NCBI RefSeq assembly: GCF_036057275.1
Contig: NZ_CP107946.1
Coordinates: 62,001 to 126,000, forward strand
Origin: Streptomyces sp. NBC_00390
Lineage (GTDB): Bacteria; Actinomycetota; Actinomycetes; Streptomycetales; Streptomycetaceae
Length of the DNA stretch: 64,000 bases
Direction of reading: 5' to 3'
Position 1 is the stretch's first letter; every line of letters begins with the position of its first letter. The notes beneath the pieces were generated by a model. It did no database searches, was not told the origin of the DNA, and was given only the letters and a program-made list of their open reading frames with translations. Positions 18,263-27,407 of this stretch are shown here, piece after piece. The position numbers and the translations under genes were made by a program.

Positions 18263-18508
18263 CGGTCTTACCCCCTAGATACAAGATCGAGCATCACTTG
18301 CTATGGCGATACGTTCGGATGTGGGGCGCCGTTTCGCCAACCTCGCACCGGATCGTTGAAGCCTGGTCAGGGCTCAGCACGACACGTTAGCGCTCGGCTG
18401 CGAGGCACTAGAGGGCGGGTTGGGGTCTCAGTGCGTTGTGGCTAACCGGATTTCGTTCGAGGCGTGCGGCGCGGGTGATCATCTGGACAGAGGTACGGGT
18501 GCGGTCGC

Positions 18509-18517
18509 GGGCATGAA
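18509..18517. repeat. 9-bp direct repeat, left copy (target duplication)
   Basis: GGGCATGAA here and at 19524-19532 flank the IS5-type element. On the minus strand it encodes Phe-Met-Pro of the interrupted gene. Confidence 0.65.
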
Positions 18518-19523
18518 AGAACGGGCCCCTTGGTAGTGACGCGGTTACGACACCAGCACGACCAAGGAAGCCCGTTGCCCGATCAGTTGAGCAGTACCAC
18601 TGTGCCTGCGTCCACCGCGGTCACCCCTGCGTGTGACTGCTACGTGCACCGGTTCGGTTCGATCGCTCCGGGGCTGCGGGCAGGCTGCTATCCCAGTGAC
18701 ATGACGGATGCGGAGTGGGCCGAGGTCCGCTCGGCGATGCCGGTTCCGGCCTGGCTGCTGAAGCGGGGCGGGCGTCCGGAGGCGTACTGCCACCGCGAGA
18801 TACTCGACGCGGTGCGCTACCTGGTCGACAACGGCGTGAAGTGGACGGCCATGCCGGTCGACTTCCCGTACTGGCGGGCGGTCTACGACTTCTTCCGCCG
18901 CTGGCGGTCCTACGGCTACGTGCGTGAACTGCACGAACGCCTGCGACGTTCGGCGAGGGAACGCTCGGGCCGCAACGCCGAGCCCAGTGCGGGAGTCATC
19001 GACAGTCAGTCGGTGGACGCCTCCGAGACCGTCGGCGAGGACAGCCGCGGATACGACGGCGGCAAGTCACGTGACGGCCGCAAGCGTCACATCCTGACCG
19101 ACACCGAGGGCCTGCTCCTGGAGGTCACCGTGACCACGGCCGATGTGCACGACTCCAAGGCCGCCCCCGCACTGCTGGAGACGTTCATGGACCAGCCGGG
19201 CCGGCTGCTGAAACTGGTGTGGGTCGACAGTGCCTACCAGGGTCCGGCGCTGGCGAAGGCGTTCGCCCGCCACGGAGTCCGGACCGAGGTCGTGCGCCGC
19301 TCCGACGGACAACGCGGATTTGTCGTCCTGGCCCGCAGGTGGGTCGTGGAGCGCACGCTGAGCTGGCTGGCCCGCTCACGCCGCCTCAACCGCGACCACG
19401 AACGCCGCCCCGACCACCACGCCCAGATGGTGTGGTGGGCCGCCGTGATCAGGCTGTCCCGGCGCCTGGCCGCAGACGCTCCGCGCTGGCCGGAGAAACG
19501 CCCCGCCCGACTGCTGCGGGCAC
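18518..19523 (+). mobile_element. IS5-family insertion element, about 1.0 kb
   Basis: The element is bounded by the 9-bp direct repeats GGGCATGAA and contains one transposase gene. Nine-base duplications are known for the IS903 branch of IS5. I see no clean terminal inverted repeat, so the exact ends may be off by a few bases. Confidence 0.65.
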
Positions 19524-19531
19524 GGGCATGA
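18575..19531 (+). CDS. IS5-family transposase
   Basis: TTG 18575 is chosen because AAGGAAG stands five bases upstream; ATG 18701 (MTDAEWAEVRS) is the alternative. The protein shows the DDE pattern of IS5: VIDSQSVDASETVG, LVWVDSAYQG, and the C-terminal VVERTLSWLARSRRLNRDHE carrying the Glu. About 318 residues, near the usual length. The stop codon (19529-19531) falls in the duplicated target 9-mer, so the reading frame seems to end in host sequence. Confidence 0.85.
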   Translation: MPDQLSSTTVPASTAVTPACDCYVHRFGSIAPGLRAGCYPSDMTDAEWAEVRSAMPVPAWLLKRGGRPEAYCHREILDAVRYLVDNGVKWTAMPVDFPYWRAVYDFFRRWRSYGYVRELHERLRRSARERSGRNAEPSAGVIDSQSVDASETVGEDSRGYDGGKSRDGRKRHILTDTEGLLLEVTVTTADVHDSKAAPALLETFMDQPGRLLKLVWVDSAYQGPALAKAFARHGVRTEVVRRSDGQRGFVVLARRWVVERTLSWLARSRRLNRDHERRPDHHAQMVWWAAVIRLSRRLAADAPRWPEKRPARLLRARA

Positions 19532-19532
19532 A
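19524..19532. repeat. 9-bp direct repeat, right copy
   Basis: Second copy of GGGCATGAA, matching 18509-18517. Confidence 0.65.
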
Positions 19533-20154
19533 CCGTCCGTCCTTCGCCCGCACCAGCCAGCCCCGCTTCTCCAGCACGTAGGCACGGTGCCGGATCCTCT
19601 CCACCTCGTTCTTGATCTCCGCCTCCCGGCCCACCGCCCGCGTCAGCTCCACCCCGTTCACCGGCCCCGAAGCAGCCACCACCGCGGCGAACACCTCCCG
19701 GTACAGGCCGCTGAGCACCTCCTCGCCCATGCCCGACCGCCACACCGGCGGCCGCTCGCCATGCCCCGCGCCGGGGCCGCCCGATCCCACGGCAGCAGCC
19801 ATCCCACCACCGGACAGCACGGAAACCGGCGTATTCACCGCGCCCTCCCCGGCCAGCACCGACACGAGCTCCTCACGCCCCACCCGGGCCCGCTCGACCC
19901 GCTCCCGCGCGGCATCCACCTCCGCCTGAGCCTGCTCCAGGACCTCCGTCCAGGACTCCAGATCCTGCCTCGCCCGCGCCTCACGCTGTTCCATCAACCC
20001 CAGCACCGACGGCATCGCACCCTCCTCGATCCACAACAAGCCGTCCGCTGCCTGCCCCTACCCCTCCGCGATCATGCCCCGCACACGACGAAGCCCCTGC
20101 TCATCGAACAGGGACTCCCTTTGCCACAACGCACTCACCGAAGGCAGGGGGCGT

Positions 20155-20589
20155 TCAGGACGGTTCCTCTGGCTGCTCAAGGGTTCGCAGGCGGTCGATC
20201 ACGCTATTCAGCGTGTGAAGGCTCTCCGCTGACAGTTCGGTGGCTCGCAATGCCAGGTTGCGGATGGCGCCGGTCTTGAGGGCCTGGAGAAGCTTGAGTT
20301 GCTCGTCCACACGATCGGCGACAGCGTCGCTGAGGAAGTACTCCGTTGGCACACCGAAGTACTGTGCGAGTGCTTCCAGATGCCCCAGTCGCGGATTCGT
20401 GGCCTCCCCTTTGTGCAGCTTCCAGATGTAGCTGGGTGAGATGACGCGCTTGTCGGCGGCCTTGTCGATGGCACTGGCGATCGCTCCGTACGGCGGAGGA
20501 GCCCCTCCCTCAGGCGTAGTGAGTTTGATGAGGCGGTCCAGCTTCTCGGCCAGAGATGCCCGCTTGCCCTCATCTTGGCCTGTCCCCAT
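20155..20589 (-). CDS. XRE-family transcriptional regulator
   Basis: The 144-residue protein has an N-terminal helix-turn-helix of the Cro/CI type (about residues 30-80: ISPSYIWKLHKGEATNPRLG then LEALAQYFGVPTEYFLSD), a segment shared with developmental and stress regulators of Streptomyces. The C-terminal part is helical (TELSAESLHTLNSVIDRL). ATG 20589 lies 4 nt after the stop of a short upstream frame, with GGAG at a suitable distance. Its targets are not evident. Confidence 0.85.
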   Translation of the reverse strand: MGTGQDEGKRASLAEKLDRLIKLTTPEGGAPPPYGAIASAIDKAADKRVISPSYIWKLHKGEATNPRLGHLEALAQYFGVPTEYFLSDAVADRVDEQLKLLQALKTGAIRNLALRATELSAESLHTLNSVIDRLRTLEQPEEPS

Positions 20590-20593
20590 ATGC

Positions 20594-20881
20594 TCAAATC
20601 TCCATCAGTTCGGCTTCAGAAGTACGGCTTCGGTCAGAGGCGCAGACCAGGCGTGCAAGTCGGCAGCCTCGCCATCCGCTGGTACCGGCGTTTTTCTGCA
20701 GAAACGCCAAACGGTTTTCGCCGACGGGCGGAACGTCCAGGCGGTGGAACGCACAGTCCTGCTTGACTGTGGTCCCGAGGGCGGCTGCCCGAGGGGCTGC
20801 CGCTCCAACCGGAAGACGCAAGCGGATGGGCGCTACGCCCTCACCGTGCTCTGTGGTCACTGTGTCCTCGTCAGCGCTCAT
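20594..20881 (-). CDS. Hypothetical small protein upstream of the XRE gene
   Basis: A 95-residue frame (MSADEDTVTTEHGEGVAP to RTSEAELMEI) ends 4 nt before the XRE start, so the two could be cotranslated. GGAG lies about ten bases before the ATG. There is no recognisable domain. Its position favours a real gene, but the composition is not decisive. Confidence 0.4.
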   Translation of the reverse strand: MSADEDTVTTEHGEGVAPIRLRLPVGAAAPRAAALGTTVKQDCAFHRLDVPPVGENRLAFLQKNAGTSGWRGCRLARLVCASDRSRTSEAELMEI

Positions 20882-21516
20882 CGCCAGGGCTCCATTAGGT
20901 TACCGCCCCACGGTGCGGCCATCCCCCACGGGTGTCGGCATCATCCGGCCCCTCTGCGCGGGTGCGACTGGCGGTGCGGTCCGGAGCCGCCTCCGTCCGT
21001 AGGCTCCGGACCCTTGCTGGCGGGGAGACGCGTGGTGGCTGGACATGATCCCTCGCGTTTCCGCCTGTAAATGATCCTGCTTAGACTCGCACCACCCCAC
21101 GTGGCCAGTGGGGCGCAAGTGGCAATACGGCACGGGGGAAAGATGATTGAACCTTCACCATCACTCCGCAGCCTGGCGGCCGGCCGAACCGCGCCAGAGG
21201 TTCAGCAGCTAAAAGCCGGGATCAGCCCTGGGCGTGTGGGCCGCAGTTCGGCAGCGGCCCCCGGGCCCGCTTCCCCTGGGCCTCACCCAGGCGAGCGAAC
21301 GGCGACCTGCGCGGCGCCTCGAATCGTCAGCCCTGCACCTGTAAAGCTGTGGAGGCAGGCCATTTCAGTAACACCCGTGATGTCCGTACGGCCGTTTCGT
21401 GATCGTGCGTTGCTCCGTCCACATGCCTGCTGGGTGATCTCGTTTCATTCAGTTGGCGACACCGGCACCGAAGGACCCCGACATCGATCATCTGCCCCCT
21501 TCCTGGGGGTGACACG
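20882..21516. other. Divergent intergenic region with one doubtful frame
   Basis: This gap lies between the XRE unit (left) and the HTH gene (right). A plus-strand frame from ATG 21143, after GGGGGAAAG, runs 125 codons to a TGA at 21518-21520 that overlaps the next start as GTGA. It might be a short coupled gene, but its Pro/Arg/Ser-rich protein matches nothing I know. Confidence 0.3.
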
Positions 21517-22770
21517 GTGAGTTTCGGTGGAAGGATCAAACGCGGCCCCATGGCCGCCGACGTCTTCGACGCCCAGTTCACGAGGGTCTACAACGGCCTG
21601 TTCCGCGACCCTCGCCTCTCCTTTAAGGCCAAGGGCATCTTCGGCCTCATGTCTACCCATCGAGACGGCTACGGTCTGTCGCTCGAGTCCATCGCGGCCT
21701 GCGCTCCGGACGGCGTCTCCGGGGTGCGGACAGGCCTTCTCGAGCTGATCAAGTTCAACTACCTGCAGCGTGACCGCAAACGCGACAATCTCGGCAGGTT
21801 GGGTGACTCCGTCTACTTCATCACGGACATGCCGGATGGCTTGATCCTCCTGATGAACCCCGATTGGGATACCTCGAAGGGGAAAACCAGCAGGTCGGAG
21901 CCTGAGTGCGAATTTCCACAGTTGGCCGAGCCTACGGTGGACGATCGCTCCGATAAGAAGAACAAGCTCAAGAAGACCAACAACAAGAAGACCAAACCCC
22001 TCCCTCCCTCCCGTGAGCCCAAGTCAGGCGATGCGACACCACGCTCTGGCATCTGCAATGCCCTCACCACGAGGGAGGCGCCGCCCAATGGAACTGGGCC
22101 AACGGCTGGCCAGGCCACATCCGCCGTCCCGGCCCCCGCTAACCGGGATGCCCAAGGTAGCGCCACCGCCGGCCTGCGGCTGCTGAACACCATCGCCCGC
22201 AGCCATGGCCCTGAGTTCCTCCTGACCGGCAAGACGCTCTCAGACCAGGCCCATGTGGTCGACGAGATGCTGGCGGAAGGCTGGACACCACAGGAAATCC
22301 GGCACATCGTCGCCGGGAGACCCTGGCCCGGCAGGATCAGGACAAGTCGCGAGGCCATCATCGCCAGCCGCCTCGGCCAGGCCCGCACGGGGCAGCCTCC
22401 CGCCCGAGCGGATGCAGTCGACGCACTCACGACCCATCCGGACAGCCGTGCACCCACTAGGCAGGCATTCGGCGATGCCTTGCGCATCCGTCCCGTGTTC
22501 GTCGAGTGCCGTGACTGCGGCCGTCCGGCCCAGCTCGGTCACGGACATTGCGCGGCCTGTATGAACTGGCCGCTGTGCAAGGGAAGCTGCGGAATCCGGG
22601 GCGTATCGGAACGCCGGGTGGACCCCTCCCGGGGATCTGACTACTGCCCCGCGTGCGAAGGAAGTTGCGGCGAAGCGAGCGAGCCGTTCCGCTCGCTTTC
22701 CGCGACGGCCTTCGTCGACGAATTCGGTCAGCACTTGGTGATGGGGCGGGCAAAGGCGCCCTGGAGATGA
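21517..22770 (+). CDS. Helix-turn-helix protein with C-terminal zinc-ribbon-like cysteines
   Basis: Near the N-terminus the protein reads FTRVYNGLFRDPRLSFKAKG and then GIFGLMSTHRDGYGLSLES, the signature of the DNA-binding domain found in Streptomyces plasmid and integrative element proteins (replication-initiator or DnaD-like winged helix). A lysine-rich linker (KKNKLKKTNNKKTK) follows near residue 150. The C-terminus has paired cysteines (CRDCGRPAQLGHGHCAACM, CKGSCG, CPACEGSCG), probably a zinc ribbon. GTG 21517 gives 417 residues; ATG 21550 (MAADVFDAQF) matches relatives better as a start. Function beyond DNA binding is unknown. Confidence 0.75.
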   Translation: MSFGGRIKRGPMAADVFDAQFTRVYNGLFRDPRLSFKAKGIFGLMSTHRDGYGLSLESIAACAPDGVSGVRTGLLELIKFNYLQRDRKRDNLGRLGDSVYFITDMPDGLILLMNPDWDTSKGKTSRSEPECEFPQLAEPTVDDRSDKKNKLKKTNNKKTKPLPPSREPKSGDATPRSGICNALTTREAPPNGTGPTAGQATSAVPAPANRDAQGSATAGLRLLNTIARSHGPEFLLTGKTLSDQAHVVDEMLAEGWTPQEIRHIVAGRPWPGRIRTSREAIIASRLGQARTGQPPARADAVDALTTHPDSRAPTRQAFGDALRIRPVFVECRDCGRPAQLGHGHCAACMNWPLCKGSCGIRGVSERRVDPSRGSDYCPACEGSCGEASEPFRSLSATAFVDEFGQHLVMGRAKAPWR

Positions 22771-22863
22771 GGCAAGCCATCGAGCACACGGTTCGGAACG
22801 TATTGCGCCGTGAAAGGGCGCATGCACTGCCAGGCAGTCTGCCCCTACGAACACGGGAGGAGT

Positions 22864-23886
22864 TCAGTGTGAAGCAGCCTCAGTAGTTGGCCTGAGTCCT
22901 CCGGACGCCCCTTCCGCTGAGCGTTGCCGCAGCGCCTCCCACCAGGAGCGGTTTTCCTGGTACCACTGCACCACGTCGGCGAGCCCGCGTTCGAACGGCA
23001 CCTCGTTCCGGAAGCCGAGTTCCGCGCGAATCTTCGAATCGTCCAGCGAATAGCGCAGATCGTGCCCTTTACGGTCCTCGACATGGCGCACATGGCTCCA
23101 GTCGGCACCGCACAGGCGGAGTATGTCTGCGGTCAGGTCCCGGTTGGTCAGCTCTCGGCCTCCCCCGACGTTGTAGACCTCGCCAGCCCTTCCGCGGTCC
23201 ACTACTGCCTGGATCGCGCGGCAGTGGTCGTCCACATGCAGCCATTCCCGCACGTTCGATCCGTCGCCGTACAGCGGCACGGGCCTACCGTCGAGGAGGT
23301 TCACGACGAACAGTGGGATGATCTTTTCCGGGAACTGGTAAGGCCCGTAGTTGTTCGAGCAGCGGGTGATGGAGATGTCCATCCCGTGGGTGCGCCAGTA
23401 CGAACGGGCAATGAGGTCTGCCGCCGCTTTAGACGCGGAGTACGGGGAGTTGGGCTCCAGCGGGCTGTGTTCTGTCCAGGAACCGCTGGCGATGCTTCCA
23501 TAGACCTCGTCAGTGGAAACCTGAACCACTCGGGGGATCCGGGCGATCCGAGAGCATTCCAGGAGGTTGTGGGTGCCTTGGACATTGGTGCGAACAAACT
23601 CCTGCGCCCCTCCAAGGGAGCGGTCCACATGGGATTCGGCGGCAAAATGGACCACGACATCGTGTCCCGGCAGTATCTCGCGGAGTGGTTCCGGGTCGCA
23701 GATGTCGGCACGGACGAAACGGAGCCGCCGGTGGAGCATCGGCAGGCTCGTCGTGGTGCCGGCATAGGTGACCTTGTCCACCACTGTGACCTGCGCACCG
23801 CGGCACGAAGGGTAGTGGCCGGCCAGGAGACTGCGGACGTAGTGGGAGCCGATGAAGCCGGCGCCACCGGTGACGAGGACTTTCAC
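22864..23886 (-). CDS. rmlB: dTDP-glucose 4,6-dehydratase
   Basis: It converts dTDP-glucose to dTDP-4-keto-6-deoxyglucose, the branch point for all deoxysugars of this cluster. The 340-residue extended SDR has the NAD motif TGGAGFIGSH (residues 7-16), VSTDEVYGS, the catalytic pair in SPYSASKAAADL and NNYGPYQFPEK. GTG 23886 overlaps the rmlA stop as GTGA. It is the last gene of a leftward four-gene unit with rmlA and two methyltransferases. It corresponds to MtmE of mithramycin biosynthesis. It marks the left border of the cluster. Confidence 0.95.
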   Translation of the reverse strand: MKVLVTGGAGFIGSHYVRSLLAGHYPSCRGAQVTVVDKVTYAGTTTSLPMLHRRLRFVRADICDPEPLREILPGHDVVVHFAAESHVDRSLGGAQEFVRTNVQGTHNLLECSRIARIPRVVQVSTDEVYGSIASGSWTEHSPLEPNSPYSASKAAADLIARSYWRTHGMDISITRCSNNYGPYQFPEKIIPLFVVNLLDGRPVPLYGDGSNVREWLHVDDHCRAIQAVVDRGRAGEVYNVGGGRELTNRDLTADILRLCGADWSHVRHVEDRKGHDLRYSLDDSKIRAELGFRNEVPFERGLADVVQWYQENRSWWEALRQRSAEGASGGLRPTTEAASH

Positions 23887-24956
23887 GCCGCGGCCTCAAT
23901 CCTCGAGTGATCTCCCACGACCAGGCGATGGCGGTGCGAGAACCTGGGCGCCTGGCTGACCTCGGTGTTGCGTCCGATGAGCGAGCCATGGATGCCGCGC
24001 ACTCCGCGGATGGCGGCCCCGTCCATGACGATCGAATCCTCAACTTCGGCGTGCTCCAGCAGACCGTTGCGGCCGATGGAGACGCAGGGACCGACAGTGC
24101 TGTCCTGCACCACGGTTCCCGCACCGATGGTCACCGGCCCCACTATCCGGGAGCGTTCGATCCTCGCGCCTGGCTCGATCACGATCGGGCCGGAGCCGAT
24201 CAGCTCGCTGTGGGCGTCGACACTCCCTGCCTGTGAAGGGGTGAGTGACCCCAGCAGCACACGGTTGCAGTCGAGCATGTCCTCGATCCGGCCAGTGTCC
24301 TTCCAGTAACCATCGAAGATCTCCGCCCGGACCTGCCTGCCGTTGCGTCGGAGCCACTCGATGGCATCGGTGATCTCCAGCTCGCCCCGGGCGCTTGGCT
24401 CGATGCTGCGCACTGCGGTGTGTACTTCTTTGGTGAAGAAGTACACACCGATCAGCGCGGTGTCGCCGACTGGTTCGGAGGGCTTCTCCACCAGCCGTTC
24501 GACGCTGCCGTCGGCTCCCAGTACGGCGATGCCGTACTCGGCCGGATCAGCGACCTTGGCGACCAGCAGCTGAGCGTCCGGGCAGTCGGCGCGGAACCGC
24601 TCGGCATGAGCCGCCACCCCGCCCACGAGGACGTTGTCCCCCAGATACATGACGAAGTCTTCCCGGCCCAGAAAAGGTTCGGAGATCTGGACGCAGTGGG
24701 CGAGGCCGAGTGGGGCCTCCTGCTGGATGTAGGTGACGCGCAGGCCGTGCGCCGATCCGTCCCCGACCGCACGGCGGATGTCGTCCCCGCGGTCACCGAC
24801 GACGATGCCCACGTCTGTGATGTCGGCGTCACGGAGGTTGTCAAGGCAGTGGAAGAGCACCGGTACGTTGCCGACGGGCACGAGCTGTTTGGGCATGGAG
24901 TAGCTCAACGGGCGCAGTCGAGTGCCGCTGCCCCCGGACAGTACGAGAGCCTTCAT
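23883..24956 (-). CDS. rmlA: Glucose-1-phosphate thymidylyltransferase (long, StrD-like)
   Basis: It makes dTDP-glucose from glucose-1-phosphate and dTTP. ATG 24956 (MKALVLSGGSGTRLRPLS) carries the nucleotidyltransferase signature and the PKQLVPVGN sugar-phosphate motif; the longer frame upstream has no support. The 357 residues include a C-terminal left-handed beta-helix (IVGPVTIGAGTVVQDSTVG), as in StrD-type enzymes of antibiotic clusters rather than the shorter housekeeping RmlA. It overlaps rmlB by 4 nt. It corresponds to MtmD. Confidence 0.95.
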   Translation of the reverse strand: MKALVLSGGSGTRLRPLSYSMPKQLVPVGNVPVLFHCLDNLRDADITDVGIVVGDRGDDIRRAVGDGSAHGLRVTYIQQEAPLGLAHCVQISEPFLGREDFVMYLGDNVLVGGVAAHAERFRADCPDAQLLVAKVADPAEYGIAVLGADGSVERLVEKPSEPVGDTALIGVYFFTKEVHTAVRSIEPSARGELEITDAIEWLRRNGRQVRAEIFDGYWKDTGRIEDMLDCNRVLLGSLTPSQAGSVDAHSELIGSGPIVIEPGARIERSRIVGPVTIGAGTVVQDSTVGPCVSIGRNGLLEHAEVEDSIVMDGAAIRGVRGIHGSLIGRNTEVSQAPRFSHRHRLVVGDHSRIEAAA

Positions 24957-25087
24957 GGCTGTCTCTTTTCTTCTCCCGCTCGAAGGATTGGGTGCGGCCG
25001 GGCACGTGGCGTTGTACCCGGCCCACTGGGCTTGGCAGGCGGGCGCGTGGCTGCTCCCAGGAGGCTTTGACGGCCTCTGGGTCCTGT

Positions 25088-26125
25088 TCAGGCGTCCTTG
25101 ACGGCAACGAGCAGACGGTCGTTGGTCACCGTGTCGAGGGGAATGACGTCCTTCACCCGGAAGCCGGCCTTCTCCGCCCACTCTCTGCAGGAGCTCTCGG
25201 AGTATTCGGAACCACCGTCGCGGATCAGGCTGCAGATCAGACTCTGGAGGTGGGCGTGGGCGTCGAAGCTGCCGTCCGCGATCATGGCGTCGTATACGAG
25301 CAGAACACCACCGGGGCGGACGGCCGGGAAGGCCCGCTCCAGCAGGGTCCTGCGGGCCTGTTCCGGCCAGTCGTGCAGTACATGCCCGAAGATGACCACG
25401 TCGGCTTCGGGGAGCGGATCGGAGAAGAAGTCACCGCCCTGGAAGGAGACCTTGTCACGGGTGCGGAGCCCGGCCATGTGCTCGTCGAAGAGGGGCTCGA
25501 GTCCGGGGACGTCGAAGACCGAACCCTGCAGGTGCGGATGGGCTTTGACCAGGAGGCCCGCCAGGTTGCCGCGTGCCCCTCCGACGTCGACGAAGGTGCG
25601 GTGCCGGCTCCAGTCCACGCTGCGTGCCAGTTCGGGCGCGACGATCGAGTTGAACGTGTCCATGTGCGCCATGAAGGCCCTCGCCGTTTCCAGGTCGGGC
25701 TGCTCGTCGGTCACCGCTCCGGCCGGTGTCTGCGGACCCGACTTCGCCCGGCCGTCACGCAGCGCCTCGGTCAGGCTGGACCACAGTCCGTAATGGACCC
25801 TTCCGTGCTGGACCACGCTGCCGTTCATCGACAGCGGTCCTCCCGGTACCAGAAGCACCTGGGCGGCATGACTGTTGCGGTACTGGCCTTCTGTGTATTC
25901 CAGGAGGCCGAGGCCGACCAGTGCGCCGAGGAAGTCCGGGGCGAGGCGGGGGTGCAGGCGAAGACGCTGGCACAGCGTGTCGACCGTGGCGGGGCCTGCG
26001 GCCAGGGTCTCGAACAGTCCAAGCTCCACGGCGCTGTGCAGCACCTTTGCCTGGGTGTATGCGGTGTTGAGCCGCCCGATGTCACGGGCTGCGGCCATCG
26101 CATCGGCGTGCTTGGACGACGTCAT
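25088..26125 (-). CDS. SAM-dependent O-methyltransferase (aureolic MtmMI-like)
   Basis: The 345 residues have the two-domain layout of actinobacterial small-molecule O-methyltransferases: an N-terminal dimerisation winged helix (LHSAVELGLFETLAAGPATV) and a Rossmann SAM domain with VDVGGARGNLAGLL. HVLHDWPEQ carries the His that acts as base in the plant and TcmO/TcmN-like O-methyltransferases. In the aureolic pathway one enzyme methylates a ring hydroxyl before the other sets a C-methyl; assigning this one to the O-step rests on the LHDW motif and is inference. Same operon as the next methyltransferase, rmlA and rmlB. Confidence 0.8.
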   Translation of the reverse strand: MTSSKHADAMAAARDIGRLNTAYTQAKVLHSAVELGLFETLAAGPATVDTLCQRLRLHPRLAPDFLGALVGLGLLEYTEGQYRNSHAAQVLLVPGGPLSMNGSVVQHGRVHYGLWSSLTEALRDGRAKSGPQTPAGAVTDEQPDLETARAFMAHMDTFNSIVAPELARSVDWSRHRTFVDVGGARGNLAGLLVKAHPHLQGSVFDVPGLEPLFDEHMAGLRTRDKVSFQGGDFFSDPLPEADVVIFGHVLHDWPEQARRTLLERAFPAVRPGGVLLVYDAMIADGSFDAHAHLQSLICSLIRDGGSEYSESSCREWAEKAGFRVKDVIPLDTVTNDRLLVAVKDA

Positions 26126-26202
26126 GACGTGCCTTTCTGGAGGACTGCAGTGTGAGGCAGGAGTGGAGGCGGTGGGCGCGGCCGAGAACCGGGCCTGGAC
26201 AC

Positions 26203-27231
26203 TCAGGCGCGTTCGGCCAGCAGGATGCGCAAGGGGACGCCAGGCAGCGAGTGGAAGCGCGGGGGAGTGAGTCCGGCCGCGGCGAACATCCGCCGGTAGG
26301 CATCCATGCTGTGTGACTCACCCTCGTGGGTCCATGCGAGCATCAGGACGGAGAACAGGTGCGGAACCGGATCCTCGGCGGGCGGCCGGTCGTCGGTCGT
26401 GATAGCCACCACGGCGACCTTTCCGTCCGGCTTCGTCGCTTGGGCGAGCTTGGTGAGCATCTCGGTCGCCCGCTCTTCGGAGAAGTGGTGGAGCACATTG
26501 GTGATCATCGTGACGTCGTAAGGGCCGCCCATCGGCACGGAGAACATGTCACCGGTGATGAGCTCCACACGGTCGCGCACGCCCATGCGTTCGGCGTGCC
26601 GAACCGACACGTCGAGCACATTGGCCCAGTCGATGTCCCACACCTTCGCCTGAGGGAATCGCTGGGCCAGTGTGTAGCCGTAGTAGCCGTGGCCGCAGGC
26701 CGTGTCGAGGACGTCGAGACAAGGGCGCTCCGTCGCCCAGTCGGCCAGGAGATCGGCGAGCTTTGCGGCCACACGGGAGGTGTTGCCGGTGGGATAAGCG
26801 GCGAAGTCCTCCCAGTAGGAATACTCCGGGGTCTCGGCGTTCTCATCGAGGACGGTGCCGCCGGAGCGCACCGCGTCGGCGAGCCGTCCAAGGGCCTGCC
26901 ACTCGTAATCGCTTGAGGCCAGCCGCATGGCGGACCCGAAGTACGCAGGACTCGAGGTCACCAGCACCTCTTCAGCGCCCGGGGCGAGCCGGTATGCGTC
27001 GTCTTCCACGTCGAGCAGCCCGATGGCTGCGAGGGCAGCGAGCAGGACACGCATGCCGCGGGGATGAACGCCCAGACGCTTCGCCAGTTCATCGGCCCCC
27101 GCGGGCCCGTCGGCCAGCCCGTCGAACACGCGGAGTTCGACCCCAGCCCGCATCACCGCGGTCCGCCGGGTCGAAAGCAACATGTCAAACAAGCCCTCAC
27201 GGGTGACTGCAGGGGTGCTGATGTCGGTCAC
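26203..27231 (-). CDS. SAM-dependent methyltransferase, probably the aglycone C-methyltransferase (MtmMII-like)
   Basis: The 342 residues have a dimerisation domain (MRAGVELRVFDGLADGPAG) and a SAM fold with DTACGHGYYGYTLA. Instead of the LHDW base motif it reads NVLHHFSEE, as in C-methyltransferases of this fold. GTG 27231 follows AGAAGGA. As first gene of the leftward unit its promoter shares the 176-bp divergent region with the SDR at 27408, which contains a SARP-type repeat. Mithramycin-type aglycones carry one ring C-methyl group, so a C-methyl role is reasonable but not proven. Confidence 0.75.
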   Translation of the reverse strand: MTDISTPAVTREGLFDMLLSTRRTAVMRAGVELRVFDGLADGPAGADELAKRLGVHPRGMRVLLAALAAIGLLDVEDDAYRLAPGAEEVLVTSSPAYFGSAMRLASSDYEWQALGRLADAVRSGGTVLDENAETPEYSYWEDFAAYPTGNTSRVAAKLADLLADWATERPCLDVLDTACGHGYYGYTLAQRFPQAKVWDIDWANVLDVSVRHAERMGVRDRVELITGDMFSVPMGGPYDVTMITNVLHHFSEERATEMLTKLAQATKPDGKVAVVAITTDDRPPAEDPVPHLFSVLMLAWTHEGESHSMDAYRRMFAAAGLTPPRFHSLPGVPLRILLAERA

Positions 27232-27282
27232 GTCCTTCTCTCCCTCTGCTTAAACGGCGAGGACGACGTTGCAGGCGTCGGC

Positions 27283-27300
27283 TCGATCCGGACTCGAGGC
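27283..27300. promoter_or_regulatory. Candidate SARP binding box 1 (divergent promoter)
   Basis: TCGATCC (27283) and TCGAGGC (27294) are spaced exactly 11 bp apart, the pattern bound by SARP activators such as ActII-ORF4 and DnrI. TCGAGGA (27328) and TCGAGCG (27360) lie further along. The region serves the leftward methyltransferase-rml unit and the rightward SDR. Confidence 0.55.
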
Positions 27301-27407
27301 CGGTCCAGGGATCTCCTTGAGCCACGTTCGAGGACGCCCTGGAAGCGTCTGGCCGCAAATCGAGCGGGTGCCGGAAAGCGCGCAAGCCCGCAAGGGGGAG
27401 CACAGAC

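Larger units (their letters stand above)
18479..20015 (-). pseudogene. Coiled-coil / winged-helix-like gene interrupted by the IS5-type element
   Basis: ATG 20015 (MPSVLGLMEQREARARQD) follows GAGGAGGG. The protein has an N-terminal coiled coil (EVLEQAQAEVDAARERVERA), a Gly/Ala-rich linker and a C-terminal winged-helix-like part (VERIRHRAYVLEKRGWLVRA). The natural frame breaks at DGRFMP (19524), where the mobile element enters. The missing end is found on the far side: from 18508 the minus strand reads ATAPVPLSR and a TGA at 18479-18481. Removing the element with one copy of the 9-bp repeat restores one continuous frame. The uninterrupted protein is a common Streptomyces type of unknown function. 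Confidence 0.7.

Noticed and set aside
20882..21516. A tRNA or riboswitch in the long intergenic gap
   Set aside because: No cloverleaf, T-loop consensus or known aptamer core could be recognised by eye.
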